A DNA stretch of 64,000 nt from Alcaligenaceae bacterium (lineage in GTDB: Bacteria > Pseudomonadota > Gammaproteobacteria > Burkholderiales > Burkholderiaceae_B): assembly GCA_029263615.1 (NCBI GenBank), contig JAJUFT010000002.1, positions 1 through 64,000 of the forward strand. The letters run 5' to 3'. Under the pieces are notes generated by a model. It was not told where the DNA came from and searched no databases. It saw nothing but the letters and a program-made list of their open reading frames with translations. Below, piece after piece: positions 40,614 through 49,097 of the stretch. Every line of letters starts with the position of its first letter. The first letter of the stretch is position 1. Made by a program: the position numbers and the translations under genes.

Positions 40614-41402
40614 ATGTTGAAGAAGTTCGCCCCTGTTGCAGCGATCGCCCTGTCGGCCCTGTTCGCTGCCACCGCCGCACAGGCGGAGAAGCTCAGCGTG
40701 GCGGCCACCCCCGTGCCGCACGCGGAACTGCTCGAATTCGTGAAGCCATCCCTGGCCAAGGAAGGCGTGGAACTCGAGATCAAGGTGTTCACCGACTATG
40801 TGCAACCCAATGCGCAGGTGGTCGACGGTCAGCTGGATGCCAACTTCTTCCAGCACAAGCCCTATATGGATACTTACAACAAGGAGCGCAGCACCGACCT
40901 GGTCTCCGTGGGCCTGGTGCACGTTGAGCCTTTCGGCGCGTATTCCAGCAAGATCAAGCGCATTGAGGATCTCAAGGACGGTGCGCAGGTCGCTCTGCCC
41001 AACGATCCGTCCAACGGCGCGCGTGCCCTGCTGTTGCTGCAGTCCCAGGGTCTGATCAAACTGAAGGACCCCTCCAATCTGCTGGCCACGGCCCGCGATG
41101 TGGTCGAGAATCCCAAGAAGCTGAAATTCCGTGAGCTCGAGGCCGCCACACTGCCGCGCGTGCTGCCCGATGTCGACCTCGCCCTGATCAACACCAACTA
41201 CGCCCTGGAAGCCGGCTTGAACCCGACGGCGGATGCCCTGTTCATCGAGGGTGAAGATTCCCCATACACCAACCTGGTGGCCACCACGGCCGCCAAGAAG
41301 GACGACGCCCGCGTGCAGAAGCTGGTGAAGGCGCTGCAGACCGACGAGGTGCGTGAATTCATCAAGTCGCAGTACAAGGGCTCCATCGTTCCTGCTTTCT
41401 GA
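40614..41402 (+). CDS. metQ: Methionine-binding protein MetQ (NlpA family)
   Basis: A 262-residue periplasmic binding protein. VFTDYVQPNAQVVDGQLDANFFQHKPYM and VALPNDPSNGARALLLLQ are the NlpA-family core. The signal peptide ends ATAAQA-E and has no lipobox Cys, so unlike E. coli MetQ this is predicted to be soluble, cleaved by signal peptidase I. It lies 23 nt after metI with GGAGA at its ribosome site. Confidence 0.94.
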   Translation: MLKKFAPVAAIALSALFAATAAQAEKLSVAATPVPHAELLEFVKPSLAKEGVELEIKVFTDYVQPNAQVVDGQLDANFFQHKPYMDTYNKERSTDLVSVGLVHVEPFGAYSSKIKRIEDLKDGAQVALPNDPSNGARALLLLQSQGLIKLKDPSNLLATARDVVENPKKLKFRELEAATLPRVLPDVDLALINTNYALEAGLNPTADALFIEGEDSPYTNLVATTAAKKDDARVQKLVKALQTDEVREFIKSQYKGSIVPAF

Positions 41403-41434
41403 GGCAATCGGTTACGATAGGCGCCTGCCCGCCG

Positions 41435-41463
41435 TTGTCACGAGCAGCGGCGGGGCACATAAT
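41435..41463 (+). promoter_or_regulatory. Promoter of glnH
   Basis: TTGTCA (41435-41440) and CATAAT (41458-41463) are separated by 17 nt, 33 nt upstream of the glnH ATG. This gives the glutamine system a promoter separate from metNIQ. No sigma-54 GG-N10-GC element was recognised. Confidence 0.72.
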
Positions 41464-41495
41464 CCCATCCATGAGAATGCATAAAAGGAGACAAC

Positions 41496-42248
41496 ATGGC
41501 GAAGAAACTTCTCAAGGCATTGGCCACCATGACGATTGCGCTGGCCATTCCCGCCGGTTCCGCTCTGGCGCAGGGCAAGTCCCTGCTGGTCGCCACGGAT
41601 ACGGCGTTCGTGCCGTTTGAATTCAAGCAGGACGGCAAATACACGGGCTTCGACATCGATCTTTGGGAAGCCATCGCCAAGCAGGCCGGGCTGACTTACC
41701 AGCTGCGGCCCATGGATTTCAACGGCATCATTCCCGGTCTCCAGACGCGCAATCTGGATGTCGCCCTGGCGGGCATCACCATTCGCGATGACCGCAAGAA
41801 GGTCATCGATTTCTCCGATCCCTACTACGAGAGCGGTCTGGCGCTGCTGGTCGGCGTGAACAACAATGACATCACCAAGGCCTCCGATCTCGACGGCAAA
41901 CTGGTGGCAGTCAAGATCGGCACGGCGACGGTCGACTATCTGAAAGAGAACGTTCCCAACGCCAAACTCAAGTTGTTCCCCAATATTGACAACGCCTTTC
42001 TCGAGCTGGCAACGGGGCGTGTCGATGCGGTGGTCCACGACACCCCGAATCTTCAGTACTTCGCCAACACGGCCGGCAAGGGGCAGGTGAAGGTGGTCGG
42101 CTCCCTCAAGAGCGGCGATTTCTACGGCATTGCCTTCCCCAAGGGAAGCGAGTTGGTGCCGGTCGTCAACCAGGCGCTCGCCGAACTGCGCAAGAATGGG
42201 CAGTACGACGCCCTCTACGAAAAATGGTTCGGCAAGCCGGCCCAGTGA
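41496..42248 (+). CDS. glnH: Glutamine-binding periplasmic protein GlnH
   Basis: A 250-residue solute-binding protein of family 3. The signal peptide ends [64 protein letters not shown] and [21 protein letters not shown] resemble E. coli GlnH closely, including the Asp/Arg ligand residues. AAGGAG precedes the ATG at 41496. It delivers glutamine to the GlnP-GlnQ complex encoded downstream. Confidence 0.93.
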   Translation: MAKKLLKALATMTIALAIPAGSALAQGKSLLVATDTAFVPFEFKQDGKYTGFDIDLWEAIAKQAGLTYQLRPMDFNGIIPGLQTRNLDVALAGITIRDDRKKVIDFSDPYYESGLALLVGVNNNDITKASDLDGKLVAVKIGTATVDYLKENVPNAKLKLFPNIDNAFLELATGRVDAVVHDTPNLQYFANTAGKGQVKVVGSLKSGDFYGIAFPKGSELVPVVNQALAELRKNGQYDALYEKWFGKPAQ

Positions 42249-42328
42249 ACCGGTGAGCTGAGCGCAGGGCGGCCGGGCAGGGTGTCCGGCGCGGCCTGGC
42301 CCGGCGGGTTCGGCATCTTGGGCTGAAT

Positions 42329-42363
42329 GGCGATCCGGCGTCCGCGCGCAGGGTCGCCTTTTT
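42329..42363 (+). terminator. Intercistronic terminator or attenuator between glnH and glnP
   Basis: GGCGATCC (42329-42336) pairs with GGGTCGCC (42351-42358), one pair being G-T, and is followed by TTTTTGTT. Such leaky terminators let the binding protein be made in excess of the membrane components. Confidence 0.65.
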
Positions 42364-42406
42364 GTTGCCGGCCAACTCACTCCAACCCTATTTCAAGGCG
42401 AATCAC

Positions 42407-43246
42407 GTGACGTTCGAATGGTCTGCGATCTGGGATGCGCTACCCAGTCTGCTTGAAGGCGCAAAAATGACGGTGCAGATCACGCTGCTCGGCCTGCTGG
42501 GCGGGACGGTGATCGGTTTCCTCAGTGGCGTGGTGACCACTTACGTGAAGGTGCCGATCACGACGCGTTCCGTGCTGGCGGCCATCGGCGTGCTGGTGGC
42601 CCTGTGGCTGCTCATACGGCTGGGCGGCTGACTCTCGCAAACCGTCTTTTCCGGAGTGGCGCCGATTGTCTGGACGGTGCTCAAGCTGCTGGTGGTGGCT
42701 GGGCTGGTCTGGCGGTTTGCCCACCACCTGCCCCGGGCGCTGTCGTTTCTGGCTCAGGTCTACATTCTGATCATACGCGGCACCCCCATAGTGGTGCAGG
42801 TGATGTTCATCTATTTCGCGCTGCCCCTGCTGGCGGGCTGGCGCATCGATGCCGTGATGGCGGCCATCTTCACCCTGATGATCAACTCAGGCGCCTATAT
42901 TGCGGAGATCGTGCGCGGGGCGTTGCAGTCGGTGCCCAAAGGGCTCAGGGAGGCAGGCGAAGCCATGGGCCTGCCGTTCTGGAAGATTCTTGTCTACATC
43001 ATCGGTCCGGTCGCGCTACGACGTATGATTCCCGCCATGGGCAACCAGTGCATCATCAGTCTGAAGGACTCGTCGCTCTTCATCGTGATCGGTGTGGCCG
43101 AGCTCACGCGCCAGGGCCAGGAGATCATCGCGGCGAACTTCCGATCGGTGGAAATCTGGGGCGCGGTGGCCGTCATTTACCTGATTCTGACCGGCTTCAT
43201 CGCACTGACGCTGAAATTCATTGAACACAGGACCCAGATCGTATGA
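42407..43246 (+). pseudogene. glnP: Glutamine permease GlnP, interrupted by an in-frame TGA
   Basis: The reading frame starts at GTG 42407 (AAGGCG upstream) with the usual [19 protein letters not shown], runs to a TGA at 42629-42631, and continues in the same frame with no other stop to 43246. The second part holds the permease core: [35 protein letters not shown], the EAA loop and [23 protein letters not shown]-to-TGA change would explain it. Between the first helix and IRGTPI there are about 55 extra residues with two hydrophobic segments ([19 protein letters not shown] and [18 protein letters not shown]), not present in typical GlnP of about 219 residues. The stop falls between these two. 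Either a pseudogene, a sequencing error, or readthrough at the leaky UGA-C context. Confidence 0.8.
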
Positions 43247-43971
43247 GCATCGTCGAGTTCTCTCATGTCGTGAAGCGTTTCGGTGACAACGTGGTGCTCG
43301 ACGACATCAGTCTGTCCATCGATCCGCACGAGGTGGTGGTGGTCGTGGGGCCCTCCGGGTCGGGGAAGTCCACCTTCCTCCGATGCATCAACGTGCTCGA
43401 GCGCATCCAGGAAGGCGACATCATCGTCAATGGGTTGAGCGTAAGGGGCACGCCGGCCGAGATCCGCGAACTGCGTCGTGAAGCGGGCATGGTCTTCCAG
43501 CAGTTCAATCTGTTTCCCCAGCTCACGGCGCTGGAGAATGTCATGTTCGGTCCCATCCACACGCGTGGTGTCAGTCGCCGCCAGGCGCGGGAAGAAGCCA
43601 GTGAACTGCTGGCCAAGGTGGGGCTGGAAGCCCGCATGGATCACTATCCGGGGCAATTGTCCGGGGGGCAGCAGCAGCGAGTGGCGATTGCACGGGCGCT
43701 GGCCATCAAGCCCCGTCTCATGCTGTTTGACGAACCCACCTCGGCGCTTGACCCCGAGCTGCGCTACGAGGTGCTGAAAGTCATGCAGGACGTGGCCGAA
43801 GAGGGCATGACCATGGTGGTGGTCACCCACGAAATGGAGTTTGCCCGGCGCGTGGGCAGCCGCCTGCTGTTCATGGATGGTGGCAAGATCGCAGAAGATG
43901 GCGTGCCGGCGGAGCTGTTGAGCAACCCGCCGTCACAGCGTCTGCGCGACTTCCTGCAGCACGTGTCCTGA
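43243..43971 (+). CDS. glnQ: Glutamine importer ATP-binding protein GlnQ
   Basis: A 242-residue ABC ATPase of the polar amino acid family: [52 protein letters not shown] and [14 protein letters not shown], then [13 protein letters not shown]. All catalytic motifs are intact. It overlaps the end of glnP by 4 nt. Confidence 0.95.
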   Translation: MSIVEFSHVVKRFGDNVVLDDISLSIDPHEVVVVVGPSGSGKSTFLRCINVLERIQEGDIIVNGLSVRGTPAEIRELRREAGMVFQQFNLFPQLTALENVMFGPIHTRGVSRRQAREEASELLAKVGLEARMDHYPGQLSGGQQQRVAIARALAIKPRLMLFDEPTSALDPELRYEVLKVMQDVAEEGMTMVVVTHEMEFARRVGSRLLFMDGGKIAEDGVPAELLSNPPSQRLRDFLQHVS

Positions 43972-43984
43972 TCTGTGGGAGCGA

Positions 43985-44004
43985 GGCACCTCGAAGAAGG
44001 TGCC
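43985..44004. terminator. Hairpin between convergent glnQ and the coiled-coil gene
   Basis: GGCACCT (43985-43991) and AGGTGCC (43998-44004) form a 7-bp perfect stem with a 6-nt loop in the 47-nt gap between two convergent genes. No T-run is adjacent, so its terminator role is inferred from position. Confidence 0.4.
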
Positions 44005-44018
44005 CGGCCTGCGCCGTT

Positions 44019-44720
44019 TTAGCGGCTCACGCGGATGACCCGCATGGCCACCACGCGGTCGGACCCGTCCGCCCGAATCTGAATGGTAATTTCCCGCGGG
44101 GTGAAGCCTTCCGGCACGTCAACCGTACCCTGCAGGTGGGTGTAGCGTTCCAGAGAGATGGGGAAGGGCGTCAGCGTTTCGTTGGCATTGCGGCCATTGC
44201 TGTACCGGCCGGCCGCCACCAGAGTGACTTCTCCGGAGAACGGCTTGACCTTGTCGGCGTCCTGCATGACCAGTATGTGGTAGTCGAGCTGGCCGTTGGC
44301 AAAGTTGAAGGACACGGCGCGGATGCCCGGTGAAGTGCCGCGGGGATCGGAGGGCGCGGTTTCGACGAACAGCGCCAGATCTGAATTCAGGCGGTCGATT
44401 TCCTCTTGAAGCCGCTGCAGCTCGGTATCCTGGGTCTGAATGCGGGTCAGCGCGTCTTTCAGTTCCTGGCTCTGCTGATTCAGCTGGGACTGCAGCCGCT
44501 GCTTGTCCATGTTGGCGCTGTTCAGATCGTAGTGCAGTTGTTCGGACTGCTCGACCGTCAGACGGGTGGGGCCATAACTCTTCTGCAGGAAGAGCAGCCC
44601 CCCTGCGCCCAACACAATGCCGGTCAGCAACAGGACCAGCCACCTGGGAATGCCGCGGCGTCTCCGGGAATTTCCATAGGCGGTAGGCCTGAATGCTTGT
44701 CGCTTCGACGATCCGAACAT
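44019..44720 (-). CDS. Inner-membrane coiled-coil protein, DUF6776-like
   Basis: A 233-residue protein with a basic N-terminus (SRRRRGIPR), one membrane helix (about residues 26-46), a coiled coil (about 55-118, rich in Q, L, E) and a C-terminal beta-rich domain with VSFNFANGQLDYHILVMQD. The plan resembles DUF6776 proteins of beta- and gammaproteobacteria, whose function is unknown; the family call is from memory. AAGGAAAA lies directly before the ATG. It is downstream of, but not overlapping, murU on the same strand. Confidence 0.7.
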   Translation of the reverse strand: MFGSSKRQAFRPTAYGNSRRRRGIPRWLVLLLTGIVLGAGGLLFLQKSYGPTRLTVEQSEQLHYDLNSANMDKQRLQSQLNQQSQELKDALTRIQTQDTELQRLQEEIDRLNSDLALFVETAPSDPRGTSPGIRAVSFNFANGQLDYHILVMQDADKVKPFSGEVTLVAAGRYSNGRNANETLTPFPISLERYTHLQGTVDVPEGFTPREITIQIRADGSDRVVAMRVIRVSR

Positions 44721-44850
44721 GGTTTTCCTTTCTTCCTTTCGCGTGCAAAAAAATGAGGAGTCATGAGCAGATCGAAAACACCGCGTGCCGGCCGACCTGC
44801 CCCTGGCTCCCCACGCAGTTTAACAAGCGTCTCTTCCGCAGGGCCAGCTT

Positions 44851-45555
44851 TCACATTGTGAGTTGCGTGTCCAACTGTTGCAATCGCTCCGGGGTGCCGA
44901 TATCCATCCAGATTCCCCGATGATGCGTGCCGATCACCGCCTGTTCCTGCATGGCCCCCCTCAGGAGGGGTGCCAGTGCAGCGGGATGCTCGCCGCTCAC
45001 GTCTTCAAAAAGGGCGTGGTCGTACACGCCGATACCCGAGAACGTGAGACGGGGGGCGGTCAGGGGGCTCGAAGCGGTCGGTGAGGCATGCACTCTTGAA
45101 TCGGGCGCCAGCACGAAATCGCCCTGGGGATGATGCGGTGGGTTGTCTACCAGCAGCAGCCAGGCGCGGGCGGCCCGCGAGCGCAGCGCATGCGCCCTTG
45201 CGAGCGCGTCGCGGAAGTCCCAGTCGCACCACACGTCGCCATTGACCACGAGAAAGGGTTCGACCCCCAGCAGGGGCAGGGCGCGGGCAATGCCGCCGGC
45301 CGTTTCCAGCGGCGGATCTTCCTGCGACCAGCTCAGACGGGCGCCATAGCGGCTGCCGTCGCCCAGGGCATCCTGCAGCCGGTCACCCAGCCAGGCGGCA
45401 TTGACAACGATATCCGGCATCCCCGCCGCCACCAGCTTCTCGATCTGCCAGACGATCAGCGGCTTGCCGCCGACCGGCAGCAGCGGTTTGGGCGTGTGAT
45501 CGGTGAGCGGGCGCATGCGTTCGCCGCGGCCCGCTGCGAGGATCATCGCCTTCAT
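44851..45555 (-). CDS. murU: N-acetylmuramate-1-phosphate uridylyltransferase MurU
   Basis: A 234-residue nucleotidyltransferase: MILAAGRGERMRPLTDHTPKPLLPV is the NTP-binding signature, followed by VVNGDVWCDWDF and the closing GIWMDIGTPERLQQL. It overlaps the upstream kinase gene by 4 nt. The pair AmgK-MurU recycles MurNAc straight to UDP-MurNAc, bypassing de novo synthesis, a route described in Pseudomonas and tied to fosfomycin tolerance. Context makes MurU more likely than a sugar-nucleotide enzyme for surface polysaccharide. Confidence 0.88.
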   Translation of the reverse strand: MKAMILAAGRGERMRPLTDHTPKPLLPVGGKPLIVWQIEKLVAAGMPDIVVNAAWLGDRLQDALGDGSRYGARLSWSQEDPPLETAGGIARALPLLGVEPFLVVNGDVWCDWDFRDALARAHALRSRAARAWLLLVDNPPHHPQGDFVLAPDSRVHASPTASSPLTAPRLTFSGIGVYDHALFEDVSGEHPAALAPLLRGAMQEQAVIGTHHRGIWMDIGTPERLQQLDTQLTM

Positions 45556-46613
45556 GCCGGTTCGAGCGGATTCACGGGCTGGACGCCGTCCAGACGGTCG
45601 AGCAGTCGCATCAGCGGGCGGAAGGCCCCGTAGCGGCCCGCCACCTGCCGCACGTAAGCATTGACGCGCGGAATATGGTCCAGATAGTGATGCTTGCCGT
45701 CACGCCGGGACAGCCGCACGAATACCCCCAGAACCCGCAGGTTGCGCTGCAGGCTCATCCATTCGTAGGCACGGTGGAAGGCGGCAAAGTCGTGGCCGAC
45801 GGGCAGGCCTGCGGCGCGCGCCATTTCCCAGTAACGGATGGTCCAGTCCAGCTGCCGGTCTTCTTCCCAGGTGTAACGCGCGTCCATGGACAACGAGGCG
45901 ATGTCGTAGGTGATCGGGCCGGCCACGGCATCCTGAAAGTCGATGATGCCGGGTTCATCGCCGGCGGTGCCGGGCACCATGAGGTTCGGCGAGTGGTAAT
46001 CGCGATGCACCAATACCGTCGGCTGCGCCGCGTTGTCGGCAGTGAGCGTGGCGAAGACCTCTTCCAGTGCCGAGGCTTCCGTTGCGCTCAGCTGGGCCTG
46101 GTGGTGTTGTTCCACATACCATTCGCGGAACACCGACAGTTCGTCGCGCAGCCGTTTTCCATCATAGGCGGGCAGGTCGTCGCTGCGTGCCTGCTGCAAA
46201 CGCACCAGGGCGCTCAGGGCAGGCCGGTAGAGGATGTGAAGCGTCGCTTCATCGAGGCCTTCCATCAGTGCCTGGTAAAAGGTGTGGCTGCCCAGGTCGG
46301 ACAGCAGCAGAAAGCCCTTGTCGAGATCCTGCGACAGGATTTCCGGGACGTGCAGGCCGGCCTGCGCGAGGCGTTCGCCCACATGCAGGAAGGGGCGGCA
46401 GTCTTCGCGTTCGGGGGGCGCATCCATGATGATGGCCGTGCCGTCGCGGCTGTCGATGCGGAAATAACGACGGAAGCTGGCGTCGCTCGATGCCGGTCGG
46501 AGCGACTCGGTCACCAGGCCAAGCTCGCCTGGCAGCGTGCCGAGCCAGTCATGCAGCTGAGCCAGACGGTTGTCGGTCTCAAGGGAGTTTCGGGATTCCA
46601 TGTTCTGGGGCAT
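45552..46613 (-). CDS. amgK: N-acetylmuramate/N-acetylglucosamine anomeric kinase AmgK
   Basis: A 353-residue aminoglycoside-phosphotransferase-fold kinase that phosphorylates C1 of MurNAc. SDASFRRYFRI is in the N-lobe, VHRDYHSPNLM is the catalytic loop and IIDFQDAVAGPITYDIASL the metal site. Start is ATG 46613 or the next in-frame ATG at 46601. It runs divergently from lptD, with about 105 nt between the two starts. Confidence 0.9.
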   Translation of the reverse strand: MPQNMESRNSLETDNRLAQLHDWLGTLPGELGLVTESLRPASSDASFRRYFRIDSRDGTAIIMDAPPEREDCRPFLHVGERLAQAGLHVPEILSQDLDKGFLLLSDLGSHTFYQALMEGLDEATLHILYRPALSALVRLQQARSDDLPAYDGKRLRDELSVFREWYVEQHHQAQLSATEASALEEVFATLTADNAAQPTVLVHRDYHSPNLMVPGTAGDEPGIIDFQDAVAGPITYDIASLSMDARYTWEEDRQLDWTIRYWEMARAAGLPVGHDFAAFHRAYEWMSLQRNLRVLGVFVRLSRRDGKHHYLDHIPRVNAYVRQVAGRYGAFRPLMRLLDRLDGVQPVNPLEPA

Positions 46614-46688
46614 TCTCTCACTATAATACCGGCTCGCCTCAATCAGGAGGAAGGAAACGCTTCCACGGGGCCGGCGGTGGTGCCAAAA

Positions 46689-46694
46689 TATAAT
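46689..46694 (+). promoter_or_regulatory. Candidate -10 box of lptD
   Basis: A perfect TATAAT lies 25 nt before the proposed lptD GTG. A second TATAAT is at 46622-46627. No strong -35 hexamer is at the ideal distance for either. An AGGAGGAAGG stretch at 46645-46654 is not followed by a start codon within range. Confidence 0.4.
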
Positions 46695-46718
46695 CCGTTT
46701 TTTGAGGGCGAAACATTC

Positions 46719-49097
46719 GTGCGATCGGTCTGGTGGACACTTTTCATCGCTGTTGGATGCGGGCAGGTTGCTCTGGCTGCGCCCCCGCAGGTCGGGGCGA
46801 TCAAAGTTCAGGCCGCGAGTGACTTCGAAATCTCATCCAAGTTGCGCACACATCTGCTCGAAGAAGAGCAGATGTCGGCCTTCATGATCGCCGACGATAT
46901 CCGTGCCGAGGACGACGGGCGGGTGGTGCTGTCGGGCAATGCCGAAGTGCGTCGCATCGATTCCGTGGTCAAGGGCGACCAGATCGATTATCACCGGTCC
47001 ACGGGGCAGTTGAAGGTGCGTGGCAATGGCCTGCTGATGCGCGACGCAAACATCGTGCAGGCGCCGGCCTTCGATTACAACGTCGATGCGGAAACGGGCG
47101 AGGTGTCCGAGCCGAGTTTCTGGTTGGGTGCCAGCGGCGGTGCAGGCAAAGCCGAACGCGCCGACATTTTCAGCCATGATCACATGCGGCTGAATCAGGT
47201 CACTTACAGTGGCTGCCCCTGTCCCGATCCGGCCTGGTACATCAAATCCAGGCAAGTCGACCTGCATTTTGAAGACAATGAAGGGGTGGCGCGCCACGGC
47301 ACGCTCTACTTCAAGAATGTCCCGATTCTTTATTCGCCCTACCTGACCTTCCCCATCCGGAAGGAGCGCAAGTCGGGCTTTCTGCTGCCCACCTACGGAA
47401 CGTCCACCGCCGGGGGCGTGGAGTTTTCCCTGCCGTATTACTTCAACCTGGCGCCGAATTACGACCTGACCCTCACCCCGCGGGTATTGGCCAAGCGCGG
47501 CGTTCAGCTGGGCGCCGAGTTTCGCTACCTGGGGCGCACCTACAGCGGCGCGCTGCAAGGCACCTACCTGCACAACGACCGTCAGGCCGACCGCAACCGC
47601 TGGTACTACGGCGTGGAGCATTCGCAGGCATTGGGCGGGGGCCTGCATGCCAGCTTCGACATTCGTCGCGTCTCGGACGACGACTACTTCCGCGATTTCT
47701 CCTCGCTGGGTCTGAATGAAGCGACCAACACCTGGTTGCCGAGCACGGCCACCCTGTCATGGTGGAACTCGCCCTATATCGGCGGTTCGGTCTCGGTTCA
47801 GAAATTCCAGACCCTGCAGGATCGCAATGCGACCTACCTCGTTCCCCAATACGACAAGCTGCCGGAGCTCTTTGTCCGGGCGGCCCGCTATAACTGGGGC
47901 GGCTTTGACGTGGTCTCGGAAAACTACATCACGCGGTTTTCCATGCCGTTCTATTCGGGCACGCTGTCCGAATACGATTATTACCGCGACCACCGGATTG
48001 CGCCGGACGGCGACCGCCTGACATCCTACACCTCGGTTGCGTATCCCATCGTGAAGGCGGGGTGGTATGTCACCCCCAAAGTCGGCGTGCACCTGAGCCA
48101 CTATCGGACGGACTGGTATGCCGACGAACTCACTCGCTATCGCGGGCGCAACGACAACCAGTCGCGCGCGCTGCCGATCTTCTCGATCGATTCGGGCATG
48201 ACGTTCGAGCGTGAGACCACGCTGTTCGGCAATGCGGCCATCCAGACACTCGAGCCGCGACTCTACTATCTGTACGTACCGTATCGCGACCAATCGAACA
48301 TTCCCGTTTTCGACACCGCCTACGCCGATTTCAGCTTCAGTCAGGCCTTCAGCGAGAACATCTTCAGCGGCGGCTGGGACCGCATCGCCGACGCCAACCA
48401 GCTGACGGTCGGGCTGACGAGCCGCTGGCTGGATGCCGATTCCGGTTTCGAACGTATGTCTCTGTCAGTGGCGCAGCGCATTCACTTCAGTGACCAGCGC
48501 GTCACGCTGAACCCCGAGGACCCGACCCGTCTGCGCGACAAGTCCGACTACCTGCTGGGGGCATCCGCCGCGCTGACGGACACGCTCAGTGTGAGGCTGG
48601 ACGCCCAATTCAACCCGGATTCACGCGACCGCAATCGCATGGCGGCTGGTCTGCGCTGGGAGCCCAAACGCCTGGCCAGCCTGTCTGCCTGGTATCGCTA
48701 TCAGCGCGATCCGCGCCTGGTCTACGACCCCGAGGCCCGGATCAGCGAGAACGACGACCGTGGGCGCGAGCAGGCCACCATCGCGGGTCAATGGCCGCTC
48801 AGCAAGAATTGGTATGCGCTGGGCCGGTACGACTATTCCATCAAGGAAAGCCGTTCGACACAGTCGATTCTCGGCCTGGAGTACAAAGGCGACTGCTGCT
48901 GGTCGGCGCGCGTGGTGCTGCAGCGCTATGCGGTCGCGAGAAACGATGTCAACACTGCGGTATTCTTCCAGCTTGAGCTGGCGGGCCTTGGCGCCATCGG
49001 GTCCGACCCCATGGGCATGATCCGCGAACGCGTCAGCGGCTACCAGGATATCAACGCTCCCATTCCAGAAAAAACCGTCTTCGAGAGGTATCAATGA
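46719..49097 (+). CDS. lptD: LPS assembly outer-membrane protein LptD
   Basis: A 792-residue protein: signal peptide (RSVWWTLFIAVGCGQVALA), periplasmic beta-jellyroll (about residues 60-240, with VLSGNAEVRRIDSVVKGDQI) and a C-terminal beta-barrel with many alternating aromatic strands. Cys pairs GCPCP and GDCCW correspond to the disulfides that lock mature LptD. It inserts LPS into the outer membrane with LptE. The start is the GTG at 46719 with GAGGG 10 nt before it; the open frame extends back to 45675 only because amgK on the other strand is GC-rich. Confidence 0.93.
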   Translation: MRSVWWTLFIAVGCGQVALAAPPQVGAIKVQAASDFEISSKLRTHLLEEEQMSAFMIADDIRAEDDGRVVLSGNAEVRRIDSVVKGDQIDYHRSTGQLKVRGNGLLMRDANIVQAPAFDYNVDAETGEVSEPSFWLGASGGAGKAERADIFSHDHMRLNQVTYSGCPCPDPAWYIKSRQVDLHFEDNEGVARHGTLYFKNVPILYSPYLTFPIRKERKSGFLLPTYGTSTAGGVEFSLPYYFNLAPNYDLTLTPRVLAKRGVQLGAEFRYLGRTYSGALQGTYLHNDRQADRNRWYYGVEHSQALGGGLHASFDIRRVSDDDYFRDFSSLGLNEATNTWLPSTATLSWWNSPYIGGSVSVQKFQTLQDRNATYLVPQYDKLPELFVRAARYNWGGFDVVSENYITRFSMPFYSGTLSEYDYYRDHRIAPDGDRLTSYTSVAYPIVKAGWYVTPKVGVHLSHYRTDWYADELTRYRGRNDNQSRALPIFSIDSGMTFERETTLFGNAAIQTLEPRLYYLYVPYRDQSNIPVFDTAYADFSFSQAFSENIFSGGWDRIADANQLTVGLTSRWLDADSGFERMSLSVAQRIHFSDQRVTLNPEDPTRLRDKSDYLLGASAALTDTLSVRLDAQFNPDSRDRNRMAAGLRWEPKRLASLSAWYRYQRDPRLVYDPEARISENDDRGREQATIAGQWPLSKNWYALGRYDYSIKESRSTQSILGLEYKGDCCWSARVVLQRYAVARNDVNTAVFFQLELAGLGAIGSDPMGMIRERVSGYQDINAPIPEKTVFERYQ

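Noticed and set aside
42629-42631. TGA in glnP as a selenocysteine codon
   Set aside because: Amino acid permeases are not selenoproteins, no SECIS-like hairpin directly follows, and a TGG-to-TGA change is simpler.
42656-43246. The second part of glnP as an independent short permease gene
   Set aside because: It lacks the first helix and the GAKMT segment needed in the family, starts at a GTG without a ribosome site, and is in frame with the first part.
45675-46718. Extension of the lptD frame by about 350 codons upstream
   Set aside because: It lies opposite amgK and has no LptD similarity; the signal peptide and ribosome site place the start at 46719.
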